Shown: positions 47,699 to 58,990 of the stretch, one piece after another | Layout: each line of letters starts with the position of its first letter | Position numbering within the stretch: the first letter of the stretch is position 1 | Assembly (NCBI RefSeq): GCF_030247195.1 | Contig: NC_080671.1 | Location: forward strand, 185,979,725 to 186,043,724 | Source of the DNA: Topomyia yanbarensis | Lineage: Eukaryota > Arthropoda > Insecta > Diptera > Culicidae | Reading direction: 5' to 3' | Length of the DNA: 64,000 nt | Notes under the pieces: generated by a model | Told to the model about the DNA's origin: nothing | Database searches by the model: none | What the model saw: only the letters and a program-made list of their open reading frames with translations | Translations under genes and position numbers: made by a program

Positions 47699-49282
47699 TA
47701 AGCACGGTGTCTTTGTCGAACAACTTTATTCAAAAAAATTCCGCATCTATAAAACTTCGGGATATGAAAGAATGGACTTTTCCCTTTCATTTGAAAGTAA
47801 AATTAAAATATTCTATCGGGGGGTCTAGAACAACAATTTTAAAGTTTTTTGATTGAAAACTTAAGATTTTTAATAAAATTAATTCGCATTTTTGCTACTA
47901 ATTAATACTATATACATTCAAAAAATACTAAAAGTGAGAATCTGATGAACAATCCTACTGTCTACAACTTCATAGAATGCTATAAATCGATATAAAATCA
48001 CCCGAGAAAGTTACTAAAATTTTATCAGTTTTTAGGTGTGCGCGGGGCCTATGGATTAAGAAGTCGTTTAATAAGGACTTACTAAAAAATTTTGGGTTTA
48101 AATGAACAGTAAATTCAGATAAATTTCAATGTATACAAAGTCCCATTCTCAGCAGAAAAAATATATTTTCAGATTTCTCCGGGTCTTGGGTGAAAATGAC
48201 ACTTTATGAACAAGGAGGTGTGGAAAGGTGTTGACCAAATTTATTCGATAATCTTATACCTTTTCAAGATGTTGATTAATGTAGTAACGCATTTTATGAT
48301 GCCTTTTTCATTTCTTTTCTCGATCTAGAGGATAGCTAATGTAAACTAGAATGACCCTTCTTCCTGATCCTATCCTGCCTGGTAAAATACAATTGGCTTA
48401 AATTCAAAGCTTTATATTTGAATGAACTAAAGTAGACAGTTCGAGTCATTGTAATAAACGACGTATTTTATTGCAATTTTGGGTTGATAATCCTGTTTGT
48501 CATTATCAATATTAAAATAAAGATTATTGAAAAAGAAAAAAGCTCTTCGAGTTTTGGATCCATGTTTGCTATCTTTTGGGGAAGATTCATTTCATCAGAA
48601 TTTATAAATAAAGATTTTTGCTTGTCCTCAAATTTTATTTCCAAATCTAACACACTTCACATAATCTTAGAAAAAAGAACAAAACCAAGTTTCATAATTT
48701 CCTTTAAGAAGAAATTCCGGAGTTGTCACTCGTTGTACACGGATCACAACAGAAAACGCATAAGATAATATCAGGCTGGACCATACATTCAGTAAATTCT
48801 CAAAGTAATACAAGTCTGTTTATTGAAGATCTCCCTCATAATATGGGATAAGAGCAAAGACAACATACCAAGAAGACAGAGTTGCCAGTTCAGCTCTGAA
48901 TCTGGAGACATTAACAGCAATACGTCTTTCGGGTACAGGTGATACTTTCTATATCTACTTTTATATTGAGATCGCTATCTTCGTACAATAGACAAAACCG
49001 TTATTTCTCATTTACTATTGCGTTTTCTGTTCAATGTACAGCGACTCCCAAAAGTTAACAAACTTGAACATAAATCTCATCGAATTATTTTTCTATCCTT
49101 CATGAAATTGTCAATCAGGATTCTCAATTGAAATAAAATCAAATGACTGAACACCTAATCGAGTTTGATCAAATATAAAGTTAAAATTTAGGCCAAATAT
49201 ATCCCACAAGATGCTAACGAGCAAAAAGGTTGATTCTAGATTACATCAAGCATACTCCAGAATGAGTGAAGAAAAAAGAAAA

Positions 49283-49607
<325 letters not shown>

Positions 49608-49738
49608 TTATTTATTTCGTCAATCGATGTAGACTGGTATAGTTACAGTAATGTTTACATTTTTCTTATTTACTAAAATATATATATACGTAATTTTATT
49701 ATAAATAAAACAATTTCAGCTTTTACAGAATCATTTTC

Positions 49739-52700
49739 TTATGCGTTAGAATTTCTTTTATGTATAAAATATTGTGTGAGTTTTAGTTTGGACATTGTAA
49801 AATCAATTGATTCGCAATAGCGGTTATAAACAGCCATCATTCGATTTATAGGGCCATATTTTGCATAATTTGTGCGATATGGAGTTATTGAGAATATGCT
49901 TCGGTTTCGTAGCTGTCGAGAAGGTGCATAAAAGTTCAATTTGGATAAAATTTCGGCTGAATCAATACGATGCGAGACGATATTATTAATGAACGAAAGC
50001 ATTGCAAATTCACGACGTTCCTTCAATGTTTGTATATTGATAAGCATGCAGCGTGCTTCATAAGATGGCAAAGGAAATGCTATCCAACCTAGTTTACGAA
50101 GGGCAAATAATATGAATTGTTTTTGTACAGATTCTATTCTTTCTTCATGTGTGCTTGAAAAAGGGCACCAAACGATGCTGCAATATTCCAATATCGACCT
50201 AACATAAGCAATATATAATGTTTTGATTGTATACGGATCTACAAAATGATAACTAAAGCGTTTTATAAAACTGAGCATGTTGTTAGCTTTGTGAATAATT
50301 GTGTTATAATGATCAATAAAATTTAACTTGGAATCTAATATAACGCCTAAATCCCTAATTCTTTCACATTTTGCTACAGTCTGTCTTCCTAAGGTAATCA
50401 CAACATTCGATGTTTGTCGTTTTCGACTAAAAGTGATTGAATTGCATTTTTTCACGTTTAGCTGTAGGAGGCTTTTTTGACACCACGTGTGGAAAACTAG
50501 AACTTCGTTTTGGAATGTATCAATATCCTCGGCATTTCTTATCTCCAAGTAAAGTTTCATGTCATCGGCATAGATTAGTACTTTCAGTTTTTTGAGAAGG
50601 AAGGAAATATCGTTCACATATAAAATAAACAATAGAGGTCCTAAATGAGAGCCTTGTGGAACTCCTGAGGTGACTTCAATTGGATTAGATTGCTTTCCTT
50701 TGAATTTGATTATTTGCTGGCGGTTGGATAGATATGATTCTAACCACGTACGCAGCTCAGGCTCAATTCCCATCTTTTTTAATTTATAAAGTAACATTGG
50801 GATGTCGATTCGATCAAATGCTTTACTAAAGTCTGTGTAAAGTGCTTCCACGTAGTTTCCATTGTCCATTGCAATCAGTGAATAGTTAATAAATTCTAGT
50901 AAATTTGTTGAGGTCGAACGACCTTTGAAGAAGCCATGTTGGAGGTTAGTAATTCTGTTTTTTATTTGAAGAAATATTTTTTCGTTAATGATTGATTCAA
51001 AAAGTTTCGGAATGCTGGAGATTATGGCTATTCCACGATAATTGCGAACGTCAGATTTTTTCCCAGATTTATATATAGGTACTAAGAAAGAACTCTTCCA
51101 TGTTTTGGGAAACTCTCCAGATTGTAAAGACATATTAAAGAGCCAGAACAATGGAGTTGTAAGCTCGGTTGCTAGGTTTTTCATAAATAATGGTGGAATT
51201 CCATCAGGGCCAGCACCTTTTGATGAATCCAAATGGTTTAGAGCATTGAAAATGTCCTCCACTATGACATGACTGACGCCAATATCCATAGGAAAATCTG
51301 GAAGAAAAGCAAAATAATCGCGATCGCGATCTTGTTCAGAAAAAGTTGTATATATTTCTTGGAAGAATGTTGCAAATAGGTTGCAGATTTCTTTCGGGCT
51401 ATTATGTACGTTGTCATCCAAGTGCATTGTTGATGGGAAATTGTCTGATTTTAATTTAGTTTTGACGTAGTTAAAAAAATTCTTTGGACTGGATTTAATC
51501 TGCTGTTCAGTTTTGGAGTTGTAATCCGCAAGTGCAGAATCTATGGCAATATTTAGTTTATCGCAAATGTCGAGATATTGTTCCAAGTGCTCGTTATTTT
51601 GATTTTTCTTGTATAGCTTGTGGGCTTTTTGTTTCCTATTTTTCAGATTTTTAATTTGCCTATTGTACCAAATAGGATGCTTCGAGCTACCGTGTCGTCT
51701 TTTCTTCTTAATGGGCACCTCTTCATGAATAATTTCGAAAATTATTTTGTAAAATACGTCCAGGGCGGTTTCAATATTCGCTTCATTCCTAAGAGTATTT
51801 TGCCAGTCGACATTACCTACCTTCCGTCTGATATTGTCATAATTAGCTTTATGGTATTCAAAGACTTCCTCAAAGTCATAGACGTTGGGTTCTTGATTTT
51901 TATGGATGAACAAAGAAAATTCAATAGCAGTATGAAAAGCTTCATTTTTCCACAAAGGAGCCAAAGATTCAGATACACAGAAATCATCCTGAGTGTTTGT
52001 AAATAAAAGGTCAAGATAGCAATTCTGTTGATTTTTTACATGATTAATTTGATTTAATCCTATGCTAGCAGTTTTGTCAAAGATGAAATTCAATGTTTCG
52101 TTTTCTCCTACGACTGGGATTAGAATATTTTCATTTTCAGAATCCGGAATAAAATCGGCATTGCGCTGGTTAAAGTCTCCGTAAATGTGAACTTTGACCT
52201 CGACCGGAAGTTCAAATAAAATTTGTTCAGCAATTTTGAGAAAGGCTTCATACGATGATATATTAGCATGCTCTGGTGGGAAATATACAGAGGCAAAAAC
52301 ATGTATTTCACCTGAAATGCTCGCTTTAACCCACACATGTTCAAATTCTTTAAACTTCACTGTGGGAAGAATTTCAGAATTAAATTGAGCCGAAACGCCT
52401 ATAAGAACTCCTCCACCAGACTTCTTTTGAGATACTAAAAGATTTCGGTCGTCTCTGAATACGTTAAAGCCACTACCAAAAATTTCCTCACTTTTTATGC
52501 TATCGTTCCAACTTGTTTCAGTGCCTAAAATAACAGAATAAGAGGAGCTCAATACATTACTATAGATTTTGCTCATTTTAGATGCGCTCTGCATACGATT
52601 AAAATTTTGACAATATATCAAAATTTCTGAAAGCGTTTCTGATAAAGTTAATGGCAATTTGTCATACTTAGAAATATCATGCAAAACTATTGATCCGTTT

Positions 52701-52768
52701 TCATCCGTAACCGGTTCGTCATGGTCTGCCTCTGAAGAGTGCGTTAGGTTGGACGAAAACACGAATGC
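49739..52768 (-). CDS. LINE ORF2 polyprotein: APE-type endonuclease and reverse transcriptase
   Basis: The frame is open from 52768. The first possible start in the listed frame is a GTG at 52762, and the first ATG comes only after residue 56, beyond the first endonuclease motif, so translation probably depends on ORF1 (coupled reinitiation or frameshift). Counting from the GTG, the endonuclease spans about 48-285: Asn in CQNFNR (53), Glu in TETSW (82), Asp/Asn in YGDFNQ (196/198), Asp in YLDLLFTN (251) and His in NEAFHTAI (277). The usual SDH triad reads AFH, so the Asp is not conserved in this position. The RT spans about 505-780: GAGPDGIPP (516), TDFSKAFD with motif A Asp (644), SGVPQGSHLGPLLF (699) and YADDMKLY (731). 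The C-terminal tail has LYIAYVRSILEYCSIVWCPF. The length of about 1007 residues is normal. The protein would nick DNA and prime reverse transcription of its own RNA. Confidence 0.9.
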   Translation of the reverse strand, partial: AFVFSSNLTHSSEADHDEPVTDENGSIVLHDISKYDKLPLTLSETLSEILIYCQNFNRMQSASKMSKIYSNVLSSSYSVILGTETSWNDSIKSEEIFGSGFNVFRDDRNLLVSQKKSGGGVLIGVSAQFNSEILPTVKFKEFEHVWVKASISGEIHVFASVYFPPEHANISSYEAFLKIAEQILFELPVEVKVHIYGDFNQRNADFIPDSENENILIPVVGENETLNFIFDKTASIGLNQINHVKNQQNCYLDLLFTNTQDDFCVSESLAPLWKNEAFHTAIEFSLFIHKNQEPNVYDFEEVFEYHKANYDNIRRKVGNVDWQNTLRNEANIETALDVFYKIIFEIIHEEVPIKKKRRHGSSKHPIWYNRQIKNLKNRKQKAHKLYKKNQNNEHLEQYLDICDKLNIAIDSALADYNSKTEQQIKSSPKNFFNYVKTKLKSDNFPSTMHLDDNVHNSPKEICNLFATFFQEIYTTFSEQDRDRDYFAFLPDFPMDIGVSHVIVEDIFNALNHLDSSKGAGPDGIPPLFMKNLATELTTPLFWLFNMSLQSGEFPKTWKSSFLVPIYKSGKKSDVRNYRGIAIISSIPKLFESIINEKIFLQIKNRITNLQHGFFKGRSTSTNLLEFINYSLIAMDNGNYVEALYTDFSKAFDRIDIPMLLYKLKKMGIEPELRTWLESYLSNRQQIIKFKGKQSNPIEVTSGVPQGSHLGPLLFILYVNDISFLLKKLKVLIYADDMKLYLEIRNAEDIDTFQNEVLVFHTWCQKSLLQLNVKKCNSITFSRKRQTSNVVITLGRQTVAKCERIRDLGVILDSKLNFIDHYNTIIHKANNMLSFIKRFSYHFVDPYTIKTLYIAYVRSILEYCSIVWCPFSSTHEERIESVQKQFILFALRKLGWIAFPLPSYEARCMLINIQTLKERREFAMLSFINNIVSHRIDSAEILSKLNFYAPSRQLRNRSIFSITPYRTNYAKYGPINRMMAVYNRYCESIDFTMSKLKLTQYFIHKRNSNA

Positions 52769-54207
52769 TCACAGGAACAAGCTGAACAGCGCTGAGAAAA
52801 GGAATTCGTCAGGACAGGGGTTACAAACCTATCTGGTGCGAAAGTTGAGTTAAATTGATGTACAACCGGGTATGGATTCAGTGTTTCACCACGTTGAAAC
52901 CTGATACCACGCTGATTTTCAAACGGAGGCCTAGAGAATTGCACCCTTGCCGCCGCAAGTAGATCCTTATCCCGGGGAAGAGAGTTGCCAGCTGTTGGAC
53001 GACCGCATTGCGTATTGTTGTTGTTGTTGCGATTATTGCTGCTATTGTTGTTGCGATTGTTGTTACGATTATTATTGCTATTGTTGTTGCTATTATTGTT
53101 GTCATTGAGGTTATAGTTATAATAACTGCTTCTGGATATCTGATGTTTATTTGTCTCATTAGTATTACGGCTACGTTGGTGTCTGTTTTTATTGCGATCA
53201 TTTATTACCCGATGCAACTGCTTTTTATTAGCTTTTCTTCGTGCCATCGCCCTATCTTTCATCTTTTGCTGTTGAATTCTATGCTGATTACGTGTGTCGT
53301 ACTCCGTCCAGTCAGAGCGCCACACTTTCTTCGAACCCAAAAAGCGCCACCCTTCAGTGGCTTCGGCAGTGGAACGGTGACCTGAGTCACCCGATTTTGT
53401 TGATTGGGCATTTAATTCGTCCATCAAGCTGGGGCCCGCTGGTGGCAAACAAGCATCGCGTATACTGCTATCCAAAGTGTTAATTGAGCCGGCAAGAGAT
53501 TGTACTTCTTTGAGAATGTCACTGCCAACTGAATTTGTTATAATTTTCACTTCGTCTAAAACTTCACGTGTAGGACGCGATTCACTCAGGTAGTGTTCAT
53601 TACAATGAGCTGCCATATCTATGGTAAGGGTGCTCAAGTTCTGAACTTCGCTGCAGATTTTTTTCAATTCTCTGGTCAAATCGGCAGTGAGATCATTTAC
53701 ATACTCTTCAATGTGTTTTTTTGTGGATCCCATAGATATGTTGAATAGTGATGTGATATGGTTTTTCAGCGTGACCAGCTCATCGGCCTTATTAAAAGAA
53801 TTACTGTCAATGGCCTGCGATAGTGCCGATACAGCATTTGCCACTTGCGACGATGTGTTTATGTTCACATTCGCCACTGATTCTTTAAGCTGCAGCTCAA
53901 CATTTTCGAATAAGTCAACAATTGAATTGAACTTTTTTATGTCGGCTGCTATTTGTAAGTTGCAGTCCGTTTGCGTAGTTATAGATTCAAATAATTTTTC
54001 CTGTTGGTACAGCACTTTTCGTGTGTCTATGCCTACCTTTAGATTATGCTGGCAATCTGCACACAGGGGAATCATGAAGTGCGAGATAAATTCTTCTTGA
54101 TTTCGCTGGACTCCTACACAAGCTGCGTGATAACATTTTCTGCAGAATTCACACTGCCACAAGAAACGATCGTCGCTGATATTACAAGATGTCACACTGC
54201 AGCTCAT
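52744..54207 (-). CDS. LINE ORF1 protein with PHD-type zinc finger
   Basis: 487 residues, ATG at 54207-54205. The amino end is a C4HC3-type finger: Cys3 and Cys8, Cys19 and Cys22, (Cys25) His27 and Cys30, and Cys49 and Cys52, with the aromatic residue Trp17 ahead of the second pair, as in PHD fingers. Residues of about 70-270 are helical in character and likely form a coiled coil for self-association. A basic segment (RAMARRKANKKQLHR) is followed by an asparagine-rich tract of about 40 residues encoded at 53010-53105. The last 15 residues contain a small cysteine cluster (CSACSCEHSC). ORF1 proteins of this type bind the element RNA in a ribonucleoprotein particle. The stop overlaps the ORF2 frame by about 25 nt. 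The reading frame is undamaged. Confidence 0.88.
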   Translation of the reverse strand: MSCSVTSCNISDDRFLWQCEFCRKCYHAACVGVQRNQEEFISHFMIPLCADCQHNLKVGIDTRKVLYQQEKLFESITTQTDCNLQIAADIKKFNSIVDLFENVELQLKESVANVNINTSSQVANAVSALSQAIDSNSFNKADELVTLKNHITSLFNISMGSTKKHIEEYVNDLTADLTRELKKICSEVQNLSTLTIDMAAHCNEHYLSESRPTREVLDEVKIITNSVGSDILKEVQSLAGSINTLDSSIRDACLPPAGPSLMDELNAQSTKSGDSGHRSTAEATEGWRFLGSKKVWRSDWTEYDTRNQHRIQQQKMKDRAMARRKANKKQLHRVINDRNKNRHQRSRNTNETNKHQISRSSYYNYNLNDNNNSNNNSNNNRNNNRNNNSSNNRNNNNNTQCGRPTAGNSLPRDKDLLAAARVQFSRPPFENQRGIRFQRGETLNPYPVVHQFNSTFAPDRFVTPVLTNSFSQRCSACSCEHSCFRPT

Positions 54208-54325
54208 TATGATAACCGTTGTTTAATAGGATTGAACACACGCGCGACGGTAGAAAGATAAATAAATAACAATTAACTGCGGACCGTAAAAACACGTCTA
54301 TACACAAAGGCGTTTAAGTGCAGTA

Positions 54326-54327
<2 letters not shown>

Positions 54328-54413
<86 letters not shown>
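54328..54413. repeat. (TA)n microsatellite, 86 bp, at the 5' side of the nested LINE
   Basis: A pure alternating AT tract starts at the base after the LINE leader and ends at CTGTGACAG. Together with 49286-49603 it suggests that one TA tract was split by the LINE. Confidence 0.97.
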
Positions 54414-54415
<2 letters not shown>

Positions 54416-55042
54416 GTGACAGAAAAAAAACTGTTTCATTTTGCTGCATTACCCAGCATCTTTCAAAAGAGTCTTAATTTTGTTCAAATTTTATCTACTC
54501 TTCTCTATATCTCCATGCTCCTAAAATATCATTGATGCGCAAAAAACGGTGGAATCTGGAATTATGTTTTTTACGCTTAAATGTCGGACTTTGCTAGTAT
54601 TCAGGTTCCTCTCAGCACACTGTTAAAATAAGGCAATCCATTTTTACAAATAAAAACGGTTTTGGAATAAAGCTTTTTAACCAATAGGCCACGTGCGAAT
54701 CTAGAAACTTTGATAAAAATTTAATAGCTTTCTCTGGCGATTTTAGATCGTAATGTAGTTTTCTACAAAGTCGTACACAACGAAATTGTCCATCAGATTC
54801 TCACTTTTGGTAATGTTTGAATGTATAAAGTACTACCTAGGGGCAAAAATGTGAAGCAGTTCCATTGAAAAACCTAAATTTTCAAACAAAAAAAAACTTT
54901 AAAATAAAAAGTTGTTCTGGAGTCCCCGACAGAATATTTTAATTTTACTTTCAAATGAAAGGGAAAAGCCCATTCTATCACATGCTGAAGTTTTAGCCGA
55001 TTTTTTTCGAATAAAATTGTTCTACCAAACACACCGTGTAAG

Positions 55043-56390
55043 CTTTTAACACAACACATCAATTAACACTGAGTCGTAGGCACCTTTGATATCCAAGAAA
55101 ACTGCTGCCAATTCTTGCTTGGATTCGAAAGCCAGTTGAATGTCTGTAGCTAACAAGGCATGGCAATCTCTTGTGCTACGGGTCTGTCGAAAACCGTACT
55201 GAGTTGGTGAGAGACAACCCTGCTTTTCGGCCCAGCTTTCAAGTCTTGTGAAAATCATTTTTTCTAAAGTTTTACGTAGACATGAAATACTACCTATAGG
55301 GCGATATAAAGTAAAATCGTTAGCATCTTTCCCTGGTTTTGAAATGGAAACTATTTTAATCTGTCTCCATGCATCCGGTGCTACGTTATTCGAGAACATT
55401 CAGTTGAATGCGTCTATGAAAACTAGTTTCGCGGGTAGCGGTAGTTTTTTTATAAGTGAAAAGCGAATATCATCTAATCCAGGAGAGGAATTGTTAGAAT
55501 CATGCAATGCACATTCTAATTCACCAACAGTAAATTTATCGTCCAGAGAGCAGATTGATTTATGGGAGTTGTGAAATATTGGGGTATTTACAGCAACAAA
55601 TGCAGGGAATAAATTGTCTGCAAATTGCTCCATCCAATTAGAATTATATTCTTTGCGGTTGCTAAGTACCAGCTCAAAATTTCGCAGTTTCCGAGCAGTA
55701 GACCACAGAGTGGACATTGTTGTTTCTTTAGTCAAAATTGGACAATTTTTTTCCAATATTCTCGTTTTTTATTTTTTGATATTTTCTTGCTTTTCGCCTC
55801 AGCTTCATTATATTTTAGAAACTGTTCGAATAAACCCTCTTTTCTAAATATTACATACGCTTCCGATCTTATTTTAACAATATCTGTGCACTCTTTATCC
55901 CACCATATTGTCGGCCCTTTACGATGAGAGCCAGATTGGTGAATCGGTTTGGTCTGCGCTTGGTAGGCTGAATCCCCGATCAACTGAGATATAAACGAAT
56001 ACAATTCACTTGGGCGAATCGGCCTGTAGCTTTCGACGTTTTCCAAAATAATAGAAGAATTTGCTTCCCAATCTATATTTTTACACATATCATATGACAC
56101 ATAGCACTCATTTTTTGAGTGGTACTTTAACAGAATAGGTATATGATCGCTTCCCGCTGGATCATCAAGTGTGCTCCATGAGCAATTAAGAGAAATCGTA
56201 GATAAAAAAAATCTATTCGTGTTATCTCTCCTGTATTGAGAACAGAGAGGTTGTAATCGTCTAGTAACTCGTAAATCACCCTAGATCTAGCATCGTTGGT
56301 AGATTCTCCCCATATACATTCATGCGAATTGAAGTCTCCAAGTATGAACTGCAGGAACTTTGTTATGGTTTTCATCATTTCTGTTCATGT
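55043..56390 (-). pseudogene. I-clade ORF2, upstream half: endonuclease end to RT motif A
   Basis: The minus strand starts near 56378 with the endonuclease motif FILGDFNSHECIWGE, so about 110 N-terminal residues are missing. After a frameshift near 56150 the sequence includes the GSDHIPI motif. The linker follows with GPTIWWDKECTDIVKIRSEA, then the RT fingers: SSPGLDDIRFSLIKKLP, a stop after VFIDAFN, WRQIKIVSISKPGKDAND, PTQYGFRQTRSTRDCHALL, and motif A as AAVFLDIKGAYDSVLIDVLC at about 55050-55110. Here the sequence meets the TAAG/CACCGTG border of the DNA transposon. The next LINE codons resume at 47698 in the matching frame. Shifts at about 56150 and 55740 and two stops show that it had decayed. 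Confidence 0.82.
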
Positions 56391-56394
56391 TGTC

Positions 56395-57945
56395 GTAATA
56401 TTTTAGTCGCGAGTAGGGATTCATTTTTATTTATGTTCATGATTTCAGGATCTTAGTGACAATTTTTGCTATTTTTGTCACGAGTTGTGTGATTTATGAT
56501 TATAATTTCAGGACCTTAGTCACGATTTTTGTAATTTCTGTTTATCTTATCGTGATATTTTATTCTAGAGCTTACTTTCAAATTTGACACGTGGAGTAAT
56601 GTGACATGATATCAGCAGTTTCATCGTGGCGCTCGTAATTTTTTTTCGTTTCGCCTTGTCGCGATCTGTTATTTTTTGGTTACTATCGGTTTTTTACTCG
56701 TTGTAACGTGATAAGGTGAACTGAATCATAAAAGTGTGACTGGTTCGCGGTATCTTGTTCTGTAAACTACATCACGAACACAATTTGTGGCGCTCAGCGC
56801 AGTTTTCTTTTTCTATTCAGACATCACACTGAACCGTATCAAATGAAGAACGATGTTCGAAGTCCTAATATATTTTTTGCATCTACAGCTTGTATCTATT
56901 CTTGGTCGCTAGCAGCTGGATATTTCATGAAAAGTGCACGGAACAAGAATGATGTGAAATTAGTTCACGTAAAAATTTATGCAATGAACTTGGGAACCAT
57001 TTCGCGAGCACGGATAATGGATCGTGAGCAATATACTAGGTTTTATACCAACCGACATAACCCCACAAAATGAGCCGGATGAACTTCGTTTGACAATTCT
57101 CGGTGGTTTGTTTACATGGAAGTTACGTGAGTTCGAATGTAACAGATGAGCACCCGTTTCATTCGCACTCACGCAACTGACAAAGTAAACAAACCACCGA
57201 GAATTGTCAAACATGAACTTCATTCATCATGAGTTCATTTGTGTCGTCATCTTGTAGAACTCAATTAGGAATCATGAACCGGTTTACGATTACATGACTA
57301 ATATTTGATGGATTTGTGAACTATTTCACAAGCACAAATGGTAACTTGTGACTATTATACTAGATAAAATGAACTAGTTCACGATATGAATAACATTTTA
57401 TAATTTTGTGATTTATTTCGCGGATACGCATGGTCAGTCGTGTACTATTATACAAGGAATCATGAACGAGTTCTCGAATACATGAATAATATTTCATGAT
57501 ATTGTGAACTGTTTCAGGAGCACAAATGGTAAGTCTTGACTAATATATTAGGCATCACGAATTAGTTCACGAGGATTGAATGGATTCATGAATAAAATTC
57601 TGAGTTTCGTGAAATAGATCACGAGAAAATATCCACAATGTTTTGATTTTGCGAACTAATGTGCCTAATTCTGTGAATAACATCATGAGTCAACTGAGTT
57701 TACTGATCATAAAGTTGTGAACTAGTTCACGTACAGAAAATAGATTTGGTAAAGACAAGGAAACCGTGACTGAATTTCACAAAACAAAAACAAATATTTA
57801 CACTATTTCCGCGTTATGAGGGTAATACATGATTTTTGTTCATAGTCCTGATTTCGTAGCGTAAAAACGTGAATATTACGTGAATATTACAGAATTCATG
57901 GTACTTTATTCACGATTTTAGGAACAATGTTTATACGGTTTAACG
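56395..57945. repeat. Tandem-repeat block, unit about 95 bp, rich in TTCACGA/TCATGA
   Basis: Four clear units start at 57267, 57362, 57456 and 57551, following the pattern ATCATGAAC..GTTTACGA, then ATGAATAATATT, then TTGTGAACTATTTCAC and AGCACAAATGGTAA, ending in CTATTATAC. A further copy is recognisable at about 56960-57055. The flanks (56395-56700 and 57700-57945) have the same word content in looser form. No coding region is present. The block interrupts the I-clade LINE between ORF1 and the endonuclease. Confidence 0.65.
57079..57221. mobile_element. 125-bp MITE with 28-bp perfect inverted repeats and 9-bp duplication
   Basis: The element covers 57088-57212. The left arm GTTTGACAATTCTCGGTGGT then TTGTTTAC is matched exactly by the right arm, 57185-57212. 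Both sides carry ATGAACTTC (57079-57087 and 57213-57221). A 9-bp duplication with long perfect arms fits Mutator-like MITEs, though hAT (8 bp) cannot be excluded. It inserted into the tandem-repeat block. Confidence 0.85.
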
Positions 57946-58054
57946 GTGGCGCCGGATGGATGAGGATGGCAAGATATAGGAGGTTGTTTAGTCGGTAGGA
58001 TTAACTGCTTAAAACCAATCAGACACTACTGCTAACCAATTCCATTCCTTCTCG

Positions 58055-58145
58055 ATAATAGACATTTACCCAAATTTTTGAGCTGAGTCGATTGGTACAC
58101 AATACTCGGCCTTCCAGGTCTCATAAAAAATCGTCAAAGTTTACC
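58055..58145 (-). repeat. Core of the CCGGAGGACCGAGT dispersed repeat, minus strand
   Basis: In reverse complement it reads GAGACCTGGAAGGCCGAGTA, then TGTGTACCAATCGACTCAGC, matching the start of the repeat at 36336 and 6766. Its flanks to about 58200 are non-coding and separate it from the LINE ORF1. Confidence 0.55.
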
Positions 58146-58204
58146 CTTTCTTTTATCAGAAACGTAGAAAAATAAAAACCCTCCCCATGAGCATTTTCTG
58201 CGCA

Positions 58205-58960
58205 CGGGCCTGACTACACCTAAATTTGTTGGCACACATCGCTTCTGTGTGTCCGTATCTTTTGCATTTGTTACAGATCACCAATTTAGGAGAGTATAAT
58301 CCAACCGGAATCAGAACCCCATCTATTTGCACAAAGTCCAGGAGAATAGTTCCTGAGAAAGTTATATGGCTCGAGTTGGAAGGGGCATACTCTTTAGAGT
58401 TTCCTTTGGCGATTGATTCTGCAAGTTGATGGCATTCGAGAATGGATACCGATGGAACGAACACGTGGATCTTTGAACTTTCCGATGCCATCATTGATGA
58501 CACCAATAAAATCAAGATCAGATTGATGGATTACTCCGTCAATCTCTACTTTTTCACTGGGTACATAAATTCTGTACAAACGGTTGAGGAGCTCATTGAA
58601 GACGACCTTACTAGCTTCTTCTCGATTCGAGAACACTATGCGGAGCTTACTAAAATTCACTTTGCGTATCTCTTTAACGGACTTGTAGTGCTTATGCAGC
58701 TCAGCTGCAACAAGCAACGCGTTAATGGGTTTATCGATTTGTCGAGCGAACACCTCATACGGGCCTTTGGAAGATTCCGGATATTGCCGAACACGTTTTG
58801 GCTTTTCTGTTATCGATTGAGGGGTATCGAGGTTAGATTCAATTGCCGTATTGACGGGGGAGGGGTGATTATCAGGCGTTTCTACTGATAGAGGCGGCGA
58901 AGTATTCTGATTCTTAGTAGGATGAGGGTCTGCTGATTTATTGGAAATCTCAAATTCCAT
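58205..58960 (-). pseudogene. I-clade LINE ORF1 (gag-like), frameshifted and truncated
   Basis: The ATG at 58960 (minus) starts an open frame with a proline/threonine-rich leader, then a conserved block: YPESSKGPYEVFARQIDKPI, VREIRKVNFSKLRI-like text, and RIYVPSEKVEIDGVIHQSDL. A one-base shift near 58465-58475 moves the rest into another frame, which includes SVSILECHQLAESIAKG, SSHITFSGTILLDFV, LYSPKLVICNKCKRYGHTEA and MCANKFRC. The CNKCKRYGHTEAMC stretch is a CCHC zinc knuckle. A second knuckle is expected but is lost where the sequence changes to unrelated DNA at about 58210. Such proteins package the LINE RNA. ORF order and strand link it to the ORF2 halves downstream. Confidence 0.8.
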
Positions 58961-58990
58961 GGTTTTCGGATGGAGCCAAGCTCCCAACCA

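Noticed and set aside
51042..52006. Plus-strand open frames opposite the intact LINE ORF2, and similar ones at 53008-54100
   Set aside because: Antisense shadows of long intact coding frames, without motifs of their own.
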